A stretch of 64,000 nucleotides of DNA from Thermanaerothrix solaris (GTDB taxonomy: Bacteria; Chloroflexota; Anaerolineae; Anaerolineales; Anaerolineaceae), in assembly GCF_032334255.1 (NCBI RefSeq), contig NZ_JAUHMF010000001.1, positions 930,001 to 994,000 of the forward strand. The letters are read 5' to 3'. Positions 1-8,800 of the stretch are shown one piece after another; positions within the stretch are counted from its first letter, which is position 1; each line of letters opens with the position of its first letter. The position numbers were made by a program, and so were the translations under genes. The notes under the pieces were generated by a model. It had not been told where the DNA came from. It ran no database searches and saw only the letters and a list, made by a program, of their open reading frames with translations.

Positions 1-1480
1 GGGATTTGAGTTCACGGCGTCCCCGGCGCGAGAGAGCTTTACCGCGCTGTGAGTTATCAATGAGGGAATCCACCGCCTCCTGTAGCATACGTTTCTCGTT
101 ACGCACAATCACGTCTGGCGCACCCAATTCGAGCAAACGCTTGAGGCGGTTATTGCGGTTAATAACTCGCCGATAGAGATCGTTGAGATCAGACGTAGCA
201 AAACGCCCACCATCCAATTGCACCATGGGGCGCAAATCAGGCGGGATGACCGGTAAGACCTGCAAGATCATCCACTCGGGACGGTTGCCCGATCGGCGAA
301 ATGCCTCAACCACTTTGAGGCGCGTGGTAGCCTTCTTACGCTTCTGCTTGCTCTTGGAGGTGCGCACCTCATGCCATAGGTCTTCGGCCAATTTGTCCAG
401 GTCTAAACGACGCAAAATATCATAGAAGGCTTCCGCACCCATGTCGGCACGGAACACCTGCCCCCAACGCGATTTCAACTCGCGATAGCGGCTTTCGGTC
501 AGGAAGGTAAAGGGGCGCAGTTCCTGCAATTCATCCCGCTGGCGCGCGCTACTGCTCTGCGCCGCCACCGACTGATCCTCGAGCTCGCTTCGCAAGGCTT
601 CCATTTCCATCTCAGCCTGCGCTCGAATCTCTTCGATCTGCATCTTAATTTGTTCGAGTTCACGCTGGAACTGCTCGCGGAATTCGTTCTCCAATTCTTC
701 CAGGTGCTCTTTAACCACCCGCTGCACCCGCCCAATATGCTGTGGGGTGATCGTCTCCCCGGCAGCGGCAATTTCGACATTCGCCGAAGTAAAGACCACC
801 GGCACACGCACCACTGTTCCTACTTTCTCCTGCAGCATTCGTTCCAGGGACTGCCCTTCCTGGATCACTGGCTCTAAGCGGGATGCAATTTGCTCATCGC
901 GACGGGCTTCCATTTCAGCCCGCTGCTGATTCAACTCGGCGATGCGGCGATCGCGTGCCTGTTTGACTTCAAGAATACGTTTATTAAGTTCAGCCGCTTT
1001 TTGGCGCTCCGATACAGTGATTTCATCTTCCATACGCTTGAGCACCTTCTGGCGTGCTTCTTCATCCACGTAGGTGACAATATACTGGGCAAAATAAAGC
1101 ACGCGATCCAGGTTTCGGCGCGAGATATCCAATAGCAAGCCAAGGTAAGAAGGCACACGCCGCGTGTACCAGATGTGAGCCACCGGAGAGGCTAATTCAA
1201 TATGCCCCATGCGTTCACGGCGCACTGAAGACCGCGTGACTTCTACTCCACACTTGTCGCAAACAATGCCTTTATAACGTGGATTTTTATACTTACCGCA
1301 GTAGCATTGATAATCTTTGGTTGGGCCAAAGATGGCCTCGCAAAAGAGCCCATCTTTTTCGGGGCGCAGCCGACGATAGTTAATCGTTTCGGGTTTGAGG
1401 ACTTCGCCATACGACCAGGACCGAATCGTCTCCGGAGAGGCCAAGCTGATTCGAAGGGCAATCAGGCTTTTCGTTTCCAC
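1..1480 (-). CDS. rpoC: DNA-directed RNA polymerase subunit beta' (N-terminal part, cut by window start)
   Basis: Reads from a GTG start at 1480, eight bases downstream of an AGGAGG ribosome binding site (1488-1493), and runs off the window at base 1, giving 493 codons. The N-terminus matches beta' closely: IRSWSYGEV, the zinc-binding tail (C59, C61, C74, C77), RRERMGHIELASP, then LPVIPPDLRPMVQLDGGRF and the NRNNRLKRLLELGAPD region. The zinc finger and clamp are therefore intact. Between about residues 140 and 325, where the E. coli protein has only a short loop, there is a charged Glu/Arg/Gln-rich insert predicted by eye to be coiled coil, with a short Val/Ala-rich stretch in the middle. rpoB is not immediately upstream; the neighbour is a sensor kinase. 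The gene has its own promoter. Confidence 0.97.
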   Translation of the reverse strand, partial: METKSLIALRISLASPETIRSWSYGEVLKPETINYRRLRPEKDGLFCEAIFGPTKDYQCYCGKYKNPRYKGIVCDKCGVEVTRSSVRRERMGHIELASPVAHIWYTRRVPSYLGLLLDISRRNLDRVLYFAQYIVTYVDEEARQKVLKRMEDEITVSERQKAAELNKRILEVKQARDRRIAELNQQRAEMEARRDEQIASRLEPVIQEGQSLERMLQEKVGTVVRVPVVFTSANVEIAAAGETITPQHIGRVQRVVKEHLEELENEFREQFQRELEQIKMQIEEIRAQAEMEMEALRSELEDQSVAAQSSSARQRDELQELRPFTFLTESRYRELKSRWGQVFRADMGAEAFYDILRRLDLDKLAEDLWHEVRTSKSKQKRKKATTRLKVVEAFRRSGNRPEWMILQVLPVIPPDLRPMVQLDGGRFATSDLNDLYRRVINRNNRLKRLLELGAPDVIVRNEKRMLQEAVDSLIDNSQRGKALSRRGRRELKS

Positions 1481-1529
1481 AAATACGCCTCCTCTAGCAA
1501 ATAACTTTTTTGACGTTAAACAAGATACA

Positions 1530-1554
1530 CGCGTGAGACTCAAAGTCTCATGCG
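1530..1554. promoter_or_regulatory. Leader hairpin upstream of rpoC
   Basis: Perfect 7-bp inverted repeat TGAGACT/AGTCTCA with a 3-base loop (1534-1550). It extends by further near-complementary CGC/GCG bases to about 11 pairs on the plus strand, with one mismatch on the minus strand. It lies in the transcribed leader of rpoC, about 50 bases ahead of the start codon. There is no T-tract, so an ordinary terminator is unlikely. It may be a leader structure or an operator. Confidence 0.5.
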
Positions 1555-1600
1555 TTTGAGTTCGCCTGAGCATTAACCATTAGCATGCATGCAAAATCAA

Positions 1601-1629
1601 ATTATAACACGAAAATCGTTCTTTGTATC
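1601..1629 (-). promoter_or_regulatory. Putative rpoC promoter
   Basis: On the minus strand a perfect TATAAT (1601-1606) is preceded by 17 bases and a weak -35 (GATACA, 1624-1629, 3 of 6 consensus). Transcription would start near 1594, giving a leader of about 115 nt for rpoC. Confidence 0.5.
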
Positions 1630-1677
1630 CCCACTGGCGAAATTTTAAGGTTTTGGAGAAACTATTTCTTACGCTTA

Positions 1678-4600
1678 TTATACCAAAGATTCACTTTTTT
1701 CAGGGTCAAGAGGCAATTCAACATAAAAAACACTCCCCTTACCAAGTTGGCTTTCTACCCATATCCGCCCATGGTGGCGCTCAACAATAGATTTGACAAT
1801 GGCTAAGCCTAACCCCGTGCCTCGTTGCTCATATGCCTCGCGCCGCCCACTGCGGTAGAATTTCTCAAACAAGCGTGGAAGATCCAGCGGGGCAATACCA
1901 ATCCCATTATCGCGCACCGCAAACGTGACATAACCATTGTTATACGTTGTTATCACACTTACTTCACCCTGAAGTCGTGTGTATTTAATAGCATTATCCA
2001 CCAGATTAAGCAATGCCTGCTTCAGCAGGTCGGGGTCAGCCCGTAGCATTAACCCCTCAGGAAGATGAAACTCCCGCTGTATCTCAATGTTCTTTTGAGC
2101 CGCCTGGGGTTGCAGTTGAGCGATAACCTGACCAACGATTTCAGCCGGTTCAAGGGGCTCAAGTTTTAAGTCCACGCCCGCTTCAATGCGCCCTAGGTCA
2201 AGCAAATTATTCACCAAGCGGGTCATGGATTCGATACCATTGACCATTTTCTGCAGATAACCCCGCTGCTGCTCGTTGAGATCACCGATCATTTGCAACA
2301 TCGTGGCATAACCTCGAATAAGAGTCAGCGGCGAACGTAAATCGTGACTTACTGTCGCCACAAATTCGGACTTCAGCGCATCCAGTTGCTTGTAGTGCGT
2401 AATATCCTGCAACACACACACCTTGCCAATGGGCCGCTCTTCGCCCCACACGGCTGCAACACTGGCATGGTAAACCCGACCATCGGGAAGCGCAATTTCT
2501 CGCGCCTGGAAATGCGCTCCGGGCCTCAACGATAAAAGGTCAAGCAGTGCAGGAACACTGATCACCTCACGCAATGGGCGACCCGGTGCAACCTGACCAA
2601 ACAACCCTTGCACCTGGAGCGCTGCCGGGTTTAAGAGCAGTAGCTCATCCTGATCATCAAACACCAGCACCGGTTCAGGCACTGAGGTCAGGACGGCCTC
2701 AAGACGTTTACGTCCAACTTCGGCGGTGGCATACAAACGCGCATTGGCCGCGGCTACCGCAATATATCCCGCTAACGTTTCTAAAAAGCGCAATTCTTCA
2801 TCAGAGAACGCCCGCGGCTGATCGTATCCTACCCAAAATACACCGTAATAGGTATTCTCATAGCGAAGGGCAAGGGCAACCAGTGCCGCTGGGTAGGGAC
2901 GGTCGCGCACAACCTCTTGTAGGTGCCGGGCACGACTGACATTGGCAACCGTGAGCAGATTCTGTTCTCGAAGCCAATCAAAAAGCACCTCATCCAGGTA
3001 ACCAAATGTCTCTGAAAGCTTCCCTTTCGCTACTTTGACCTCGCCCCCACCGGCAAAATCCAGTTTTACCTCGGGCACCAACATCACCCGTGCTGCAACC
3101 ACATGCTCCCCAAGGGTAACTTCAAGTGCGGGGGCAATTGCAGCTTCAATATCTAAGTTGGTCGCCACCGCTTGACTAACTTGCAAAAGTTTGTTCAATT
3201 CTTCTAGGCGTGCTTTGAGGCTCACCCGCATCTGCTCAAAAGCGTGCCCCAACCGTCCAACTTCATCTACCCCCTCTACATTGACAACAGATTCCAAGTG
3301 GCCCTGCGCAATTCGGGTTGCTTGAGAAGCCAAAAGAGAAAGTGAAGCTGCTAGGGTGCGTGAACTTAAATTAGCCAGCAGAATCAGCAAGGCCGCAAAG
3401 ACCGCTAATGAGATCAAAGTAGGCGCTGCAATTTGAAGTGCCACCTCTTGCACACGTTGTGCCGGTAGAATGAGGATCACACTCCACGCTTTGCCCACCG
3501 CCGGTTGGTAAAAGGCAAATTGGCGTGTACCCAGCGGCGAAAGGCCTTCAAAGAACCGCGGTGCATCTCCAAGCCCAATCGCGCCATATGGCTCGCCAAG
3601 AAGTGCTCCCTGGCTGGGATTGGCTTGATACAACACTATCCCGTTCTCATCCAGGATAAACCCATCCCCACCTTCAGCCAGAATGCTTTGTAACGCGGCT
3701 AGGGCGGGTTGGGTAAATGGATTGGTATCAAAGTCAGTGCGACCTAATAAAACACCCTCTACCTTTCCCCCTTCTTGAATGGTTGCCACAAAAACCACCT
3801 GCATGGAACGCTTTTCTCCCACCGGAAGAATTGGATACACTTGAATCGGCACACCTTTGAGGGCTAACCCGATTCCCTGATTTTCTTGGTCAGAAAGTGG
3901 AGTCGTCTTAATATCCATCTCAGGATAGGCTGCAACCAGCTCACCAGCAGAGTTGAATAGCATCAATTGGTTAAAGTAAGGTACCGCACGTAATTGTTGT
4001 GCCAATCGGTCCCGCATAACCTCCGGTGGTTGACCCAATAGGCTGGGTTCAGCCAGACGTGTGATTAGGCTCTGACCGCTCTCCAAAAAATAGGGTAACC
4101 CTTCAGCCGCTACTTGAGCTGCCGCACTTAAACGTTCACGGAGCATCTCGCGCGCAGCGTTCCCTGCCGCCATCCAATGGCTTACCGTCATCACTATCAC
4201 CAAGAGCATGATCAAAGGCAAGGTAATGACTAAGATTTTCTTGGCTAGACTGGACTCCCAAGGAGCAGTTACAAGAATTGTGCTCCTCCGCCAACTCAGA
4301 CCAGGAAGCACTGACACCACCGTGGCCATTACGCTAGCCAAAAACAATTCAAGATAACGCACCAGCCCTGGTAACCAGGCCTGGGATAAAGCAAAATCAA
4401 GTCGCGCTGCCAAACCCCCGGGAGTGGCAAAGAAGGCGCCCAAAATCCAAATTGGAGCATAAGCCAATCCCACTCCAAGAGCCGCCACCCAAGGTCGTCG
4501 CAACCAAGCCCAGAGCCGTCCGTGATATGCCTGAGATACCGTAAACCCATACAGCATACCCAGCCCACTTATTAACAATGGGGTAAAGAGGTCATGAGTC

Positions 4601-4983
4601 ACCCACAACCCCATGAACATACCACTCTCTAACGCAATCCAGGCAGCCCAGAACGGCCCTAGCCATTCCGATGCCAAAACCCAGGGGATGGCCACCAAGG
4701 GCAAAAATAACGGTAAAGGAGACTCACCAGGAAGGTAGGGCAAGGGCTGCAAGGTCTCCCCTACCAGACGTAAGCCCAATCCCAGCGTGAACAATGGCGA
4801 TAAAAGCACCAAACCAGCCAATAAATGCCATCGTTGTCGAGCTACTTCTAAGGCATCAGGGACAAAACGCCGGATTCCCCACCCCCAAACGAGCAATAAA
4901 AGCCCCCACCCTACCCAACCCAACCACTGGGCAGGTAGAGAAATTGATGGCTCCTGTAGAAACGGCCAGACCCATTCCATCAT
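1678..4983 (-). CDS. Membrane sensor histidine kinase (HAMP-GAF-PAS-HisKA-HATPase)
   Basis: This 1101-residue hybrid sensor has a long hydrophobic N-terminus (about residues 20-235, several membrane spans). A further span at about 249-268 and an extracytoplasmic Cache-like region (270-510) follow, then a span at 520-540 and a HAMP linker (540-595). GAF (600-750) and PAS (758-865) domains precede a HisKA domain with VSHDLRSP, phosphoacceptor H880. The ATPase domain has an N box around N993/N997, DNGIGI at 1025-1030 and GTGLGL at 1055-1060, so it should be catalytically competent. The ATG at 4983 follows an AGGAGCGG site that begins right after the stop of the peptidase gene. No response regulator lies beside it, so the partner and signal are unknown. 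It is the last gene of the run starting near 16.3 kb. Confidence 0.92.
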   Translation of the reverse strand: MMEWVWPFLQEPSISLPAQWLGWVGWGLLLLVWGWGIRRFVPDALEVARQRWHLLAGLVLLSPLFTLGLGLRLVGETLQPLPYLPGESPLPLFLPLVAIPWVLASEWLGPFWAAWIALESGMFMGLWVTHDLFTPLLISGLGMLYGFTVSQAYHGRLWAWLRRPWVAALGVGLAYAPIWILGAFFATPGGLAARLDFALSQAWLPGLVRYLELFLASVMATVVSVLPGLSWRRSTILVTAPWESSLAKKILVITLPLIMLLVIVMTVSHWMAAGNAAREMLRERLSAAAQVAAEGLPYFLESGQSLITRLAEPSLLGQPPEVMRDRLAQQLRAVPYFNQLMLFNSAGELVAAYPEMDIKTTPLSDQENQGIGLALKGVPIQVYPILPVGEKRSMQVVFVATIQEGGKVEGVLLGRTDFDTNPFTQPALAALQSILAEGGDGFILDENGIVLYQANPSQGALLGEPYGAIGLGDAPRFFEGLSPLGTRQFAFYQPAVGKAWSVILILPAQRVQEVALQIAAPTLISLAVFAALLILLANLSSRTLAASLSLLASQATRIAQGHLESVVNVEGVDEVGRLGHAFEQMRVSLKARLEELNKLLQVSQAVATNLDIEAAIAPALEVTLGEHVVAARVMLVPEVKLDFAGGGEVKVAKGKLSETFGYLDEVLFDWLREQNLLTVANVSRARHLQEVVRDRPYPAALVALALRYENTYYGVFWVGYDQPRAFSDEELRFLETLAGYIAVAAANARLYATAEVGRKRLEAVLTSVPEPVLVFDDQDELLLLNPAALQVQGLFGQVAPGRPLREVISVPALLDLLSLRPGAHFQAREIALPDGRVYHASVAAVWGEERPIGKVCVLQDITHYKQLDALKSEFVATVSHDLRSPLTLIRGYATMLQMIGDLNEQQRGYLQKMVNGIESMTRLVNNLLDLGRIEAGVDLKLEPLEPAEIVGQVIAQLQPQAAQKNIEIQREFHLPEGLMLRADPDLLKQALLNLVDNAIKYTRLQGEVSVITTYNNGYVTFAVRDNGIGIAPLDLPRLFEKFYRSGRREAYEQRGTGLGLAIVKSIVERHHGRIWVESQLGKGSVFYVELPLDPEKSESLV

Positions 4984-4998
4984 GCGATTATCCCGCTC

Positions 4999-6348
4999 CT
5001 AGACCCAATCCAGCACCTCTTGGGGAATCTTATTCAGGCGATTCATCTTTCGCCAAAAGGCATCGTATACCCATGCAAGCCGAGTTTTTAGCGGCCAACG
5101 GCGCACAACATCCAGCCAGCGTTGTTCGGCTAAACTGCTTTGCTCCAAGCATCGCTGACTCAACTCATACCGTTCCTCTGCCGAGCTTCCATACAGGCGC
5201 TCTACCTCGGATAAGAACTCGGTTTCTAAGGCTTCTCTCTCCGCCTGTATCGCTTCCATTCGGGTGGGGTAGTCACGCAGTATCTCCCGATGCAACACCT
5301 CATGTCGCCAGAACAAGGAATCAGGATCATATTCACCTTGCGGTTTGGGTCCCATATTAGGTAAGCCGCTATCCAGCCAGAAAGGTTTAAACAGGCTGGT
5401 ACAGGGTGCTGAAGTAGCTGTTCCCCAAAACGTAAACTGGTTGGGCTTAAGATGGGCAATGAACGAGGCTACCGATTGGCTGCGCCGCACTGGACCAAAT
5501 CCGGCATGCATGCACACATCCGCACCAAGTAAACCCCGATCTGGTCGCCAGGGGGTTCCTCGAGTAACCGGATGGGAACGAAGCACAGCCATAACCGTAG
5601 CAACTCGTATCCCCCCCTTTGCTCGGCCGAGAGATTCTAAAGTACAAACCTGGCGACGATGTCCATCACCAAAATGGGTATACAACCAATCCGAATAGCA
5701 GGTCGCAAAGTCAAAATCCTCGCGGCGTTTGCACCATCCTTGATCAAGGGCATAACGCACGACATCTTCAGACGCCAAATCCCCTGCCTTGCGGATGCTT
5801 AGTGCATTTGATATCGTGCGTACATCACGCACACGTTCTGCCACCCAATGGCGTCCCGCCGTTTCTAAAACCCATGCTTCCGAAGGATCTGCAATTAAAA
5901 AACTATTGTGATAGTAAAAAGGATGACGGAAACCGCAATTCCCCCCTTGCCCATAGGTTTCTAGCAAGCGTACAATCACCCACAGTGCTTCTTCGGCTTT
6001 TTGAGACCGTTCCAGGGCTAACCGCAACAAATCCATACCGGTCAGACCGGGTTGCTTTTCATAGGGGATACGGGTGAAAACCGCTTCATTTCCAATGACC
6101 ACGCCATGCTCATTAGCGCCCATCTCCGCCCCCCACATCCAGAAGGGGCGTGAAAGCAGTACGGTATAGGTCCGCTCCACCTGAGGAATCTCAAGATAGG
6201 TGCACTTGACCATTTTCCCAGGCGGATGAACCCCTCCCGGAATTAATTCCAGAATTTGAGCTTCATCCGGCTCTCGGTCAGAATTCTTCGCAAAAATGAC
6301 CGACCCATCTGCAGTTGCATTGTTTAAAGCCACCAGAGTGTCACACAT
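4999..6348 (-). CDS. C69/secernin-like peptidase (Ntn hydrolase fold)
   Basis: 449 residues beginning MCDTLVAL, the pattern of the C69 dipeptidase/secernin group, in which Cys2 becomes the N-terminal nucleophile. The conserved downstream segments AKNSDREPDEAQ, GANEHGVVIGNEAVF and GMDLLRLALERS support this family. I infer an autocatalytically processed N-terminal-nucleophile hydrolase that cleaves small peptides or amides; the substrate cannot be told from sequence. No signal peptide is visible, so it is probably cytoplasmic. The start has a GGAG site nine bases upstream. It sits 8 bases downstream of cmk and 15 bases upstream of the sensor kinase, so it is very likely co-transcribed with both, without an obvious functional link. 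Confidence 0.85.
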   Translation of the reverse strand: MCDTLVALNNATADGSVIFAKNSDREPDEAQILELIPGGVHPPGKMVKCTYLEIPQVERTYTVLLSRPFWMWGAEMGANEHGVVIGNEAVFTRIPYEKQPGLTGMDLLRLALERSQKAEEALWVIVRLLETYGQGGNCGFRHPFYYHNSFLIADPSEAWVLETAGRHWVAERVRDVRTISNALSIRKAGDLASEDVVRYALDQGWCKRREDFDFATCYSDWLYTHFGDGHRRQVCTLESLGRAKGGIRVATVMAVLRSHPVTRGTPWRPDRGLLGADVCMHAGFGPVRRSQSVASFIAHLKPNQFTFWGTATSAPCTSLFKPFWLDSGLPNMGPKPQGEYDPDSLFWRHEVLHREILRDYPTRMEAIQAEREALETEFLSEVERLYGSSAEERYELSQRCLEQSSLAEQRWLDVVRRWPLKTRLAWVYDAFWRKMNRLNKIPQEVLDWV

Positions 6349-6356
6349 CGGCGCTC

Positions 6357-7034
6357 CTAGTTGATCTGAGCCAGGATCTTTTGCACCACCTCGTCTACAC
6401 TCAAGCCATCGGTATTGACCACGATGGCATCCGGAGCCACCCGAAGTGGGGCCACTTCACGTGTGGAGTCCAAATGGTCTCGTTGCCGCAAGCTCTCCAA
6501 AATTTCCTCGTAGTTAACCTCTTCACCTCGTGCTTTTCGTTCTAAGTATCTCCGGCGGGCACGTTCTTCTACTGAGGCATCTAAATAAATCTTGGCTTCC
6601 GCTTCCGGAAGCACCACGGTAGTGATATCGCGACCAATCATCACGACTTTTCCGCGTAAGCCAATCCGCCGTTGTTGTTGAGTCATGGCTTGACGTACCC
6701 CTGGATAGGCCGCTACGCGCGAAACCCATTGATCCACCTCAGGACGGCGAATCGCCCAGGTAACATCGTCACCATCAACCCACACATCGGCTTGCCGACC
6801 ATCGTTTTGACTCGGCGGCTGAACATCAATTTGCACGACCTCGGCCAGGCGGGTAACAGCAGCTTCATCTTCAACAGATCCCAAACGCTGCAAAGCCACC
6901 CAGGTTACCGCGCGGTACATCACGCCGGTGTCAAAAAACAAATAACCCAGTGCTTTGGCTAAACGTTCCCCCACGGTAGATTTTCCCGAAGCGGCTGGTC
7001 CATCAATTGCAATTGTCAACGGTGGTGCCTCCAT
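6357..7034 (-). CDS. cmk: Cytidylate kinase
   Basis: 225 residues, the usual length for bacterial CMP kinase. It phosphorylates CMP and dCMP with ATP in pyrimidine nucleotide recycling. The P-loop GPAASGKST is at residues 12-20, followed by LGYLFFDTGVMYRAVTW (CMP-binding), VMIGRDITTVVLPEA and the lid region rich in Arg (VEERARRRYLERK). The ATG at 7034 has an AGGAA site upstream. It lies between a GT39 glycosyltransferase gene and a C69 peptidase gene with gaps of 16 and 8 bases; this points to read-through transcription rather than a shared pathway. Confidence 0.96.
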   Translation of the reverse strand: MEAPPLTIAIDGPAASGKSTVGERLAKALGYLFFDTGVMYRAVTWVALQRLGSVEDEAAVTRLAEVVQIDVQPPSQNDGRQADVWVDGDDVTWAIRRPEVDQWVSRVAAYPGVRQAMTQQQRRIGLRGKVVMIGRDITTVVLPEAEAKIYLDASVEERARRRYLERKARGEEVNYEEILESLRQRDHLDSTREVAPLRVAPDAIVVNTDGLSVDEVVQKILAQIN

Positions 7035-7050
7035 GATTCAATTCCTAATA

Positions 7051-8793
7051 TTATGGACTCGCAAGACTCAAGACCTGTGGAAAACGATCTGTGCGCACCC
7101 AAACAATCACACCTTGGCGTTGTAAGGGGGCTTTACGATATATTATCCAGGATAACCACTCGCCTGGCAAGAACAACGACCAAGATGGCGTTTCCCGCCA
7201 GACGAAATCTTGTCCACGATACAGCGCACTCACCCCAGGCATTGCAGTTTCGGGTGTGATAATCACTGAGGGTGTTTCCATCGGGGTTAGGACTGGAACA
7301 AACTGGGCGTTATTAAAATGGCGTAAGGTCCACCGTAATGCAGGTGAATCCACCCCCACAACCCGAATATCAATGGCATCGCGTCGCCCGGTCGTCCACT
7401 CGGAAACATCGCCCAGTGTTTTCACTAACAGATCCGCCTCAGCAGGATATGGTTGGGGCCCCCACACCTGTGCTGATGGCGCACGACCCAATCCCGCCGC
7501 TTGCCATGTGGCCGAAAAGGTTAGAAAAGACAAAAATACAAATCCCCCCAGGAACAATCCTTGACGGGCTACATGTAATCCCCACGTCCAACTCACAACC
7601 AATCCTATCGCAATACCCAACAAGATCACCCCTAAAATAGCCAACCAGCGCACCCATACCCACTGCGGCATCAAGTTACCGGGGACAAATCCTTCGATAT
7701 TCATCCAAAGGTAACCCACCAGAGTAAAGTATCCCGCCGCGACTACGACCTGTTTTATCCAATCCGTCTGGGCTAGATGCTCAATCGTTTGGGCTAAGGT
7801 AGAAGCCGCCAACATCCACACCGGTACCAACAGCCACACCAGATGAGAAATCTGTCGCCCCGGATACACCACCAGAACCAACAGACCAATCCCCAGCCAC
7901 AGGGTCGCCACTTGTGCCAATGCCGGCATACGCCGCCATCCCCTTAACCACTGAAGCAACGCCAAAAACCAACCCAAAGGTTGATAGATGATCAAACCCA
8001 TTCCCATCAGCCCCAGCGACACCCCTTCAGATGACCAACCGTGTAGAAATTCTGCTAGCCCGGTTGCTGCTGCCCCCAAGCCGCGCCAAAACGCGCCCAA
8101 ACCGCTTCCTACCGCCACCAGAGTCACCAGAAAAGCAAGGCCCACCTTCTTCCAAGAAACAGAATGACCCTCTTCACGTTTTTGGGGGTCTAACGTCAAT
8201 CCATTCTGCCATGATCCATTAACCCAGCGCCAGAGCCACCAGGTTAACAAAAGAATCAAAATCCCAACCCAAAACGAAGGGCCACTTAATACGCCCAAAG
8301 CCAACGCGACCCCTGCCAGGTACCATTCGCCACGCCAAAAGAACGTTATAAAACCCATAACCCCAAGCAAGGCTAATGAATCCGCAGCGGCCAAACGCGA
8401 GGTCGCAACCAAACCCGCATCCAGTGCTAGACCTAATGCGAGAAAAATTGCTAAGGGTCGCCCCAGGCGATTCCGCAATAGCCAAGGCAGAATGATGACC
8501 AGCAACCCCCAAACGGCCGGCCAAAAGCGGGCGGTGGCTTCGTGTGCACCCACCAAGAAAAATGCCACTGCGGTTGGGATCAGATAACCGGGTTGCCCAA
8601 CCCAATCAGGCACAGATTGCCCTTGAGCCAACGCATAAGCCTGTAAGGCTACGCGCGCTTCGGTATCGCTTAAGGGGTGAAGATCCAAGCCAACGAAACG
8701 CAATATGCCTCCCAACAATAGTGCGATTAAGAATACCCCCTGCTCCCATTTGAGCGTTTGATGCCATGGTTGATCGGCGGGAATCGTGCTCAT
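7051..8793 (-). CDS. GT39-family membrane glycosyltransferase
   Basis: Polytopic membrane protein of 580 residues with about a dozen hydrophobic segments. The first loop contains the acidic motif HPLSDTEAR, as in the ArnT/protein mannosyltransferase superfamily, where an Asp/Glu in the first periplasmic loop is catalytic. It probably transfers a sugar from a polyprenyl-phosphate donor on the outer face of the membrane; acceptor unknown. I place the start at the ATG at 8793 because a GAGGTG site lies 5 bases upstream and overlaps the TGA of the preceding gene. The longer frame to 8844 would run 43 bases into that gene. The C-terminal third is a less hydrophobic extracytoplasmic region, as is common in this family. 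Confidence 0.82.
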   Translation of the reverse strand: MSTIPADQPWHQTLKWEQGVFLIALLLGGILRFVGLDLHPLSDTEARVALQAYALAQGQSVPDWVGQPGYLIPTAVAFFLVGAHEATARFWPAVWGLLVIILPWLLRNRLGRPLAIFLALGLALDAGLVATSRLAAADSLALLGVMGFITFFWRGEWYLAGVALALGVLSGPSFWVGILILLLTWWLWRWVNGSWQNGLTLDPQKREEGHSVSWKKVGLAFLVTLVAVGSGLGAFWRGLGAAATGLAEFLHGWSSEGVSLGLMGMGLIIYQPLGWFLALLQWLRGWRRMPALAQVATLWLGIGLLVLVVYPGRQISHLVWLLVPVWMLAASTLAQTIEHLAQTDWIKQVVVAAGYFTLVGYLWMNIEGFVPGNLMPQWVWVRWLAILGVILLGIAIGLVVSWTWGLHVARQGLFLGGFVFLSFLTFSATWQAAGLGRAPSAQVWGPQPYPAEADLLVKTLGDVSEWTTGRRDAIDIRVVGVDSPALRWTLRHFNNAQFVPVLTPMETPSVIITPETAMPGVSALYRGQDFVWRETPSWSLFLPGEWLSWIIYRKAPLQRQGVIVWVRTDRFPQVLSLASP

Positions 8794-8800
8794 AGTCACC

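Noticed and set aside
4794..5360. Long plus-strand reading frames antisense to the sensor kinase, GT39 and hydrogenase genes
   Set aside because: They lie opposite clear genes, lack ribosome binding sites and have biased composition typical of antisense frames.
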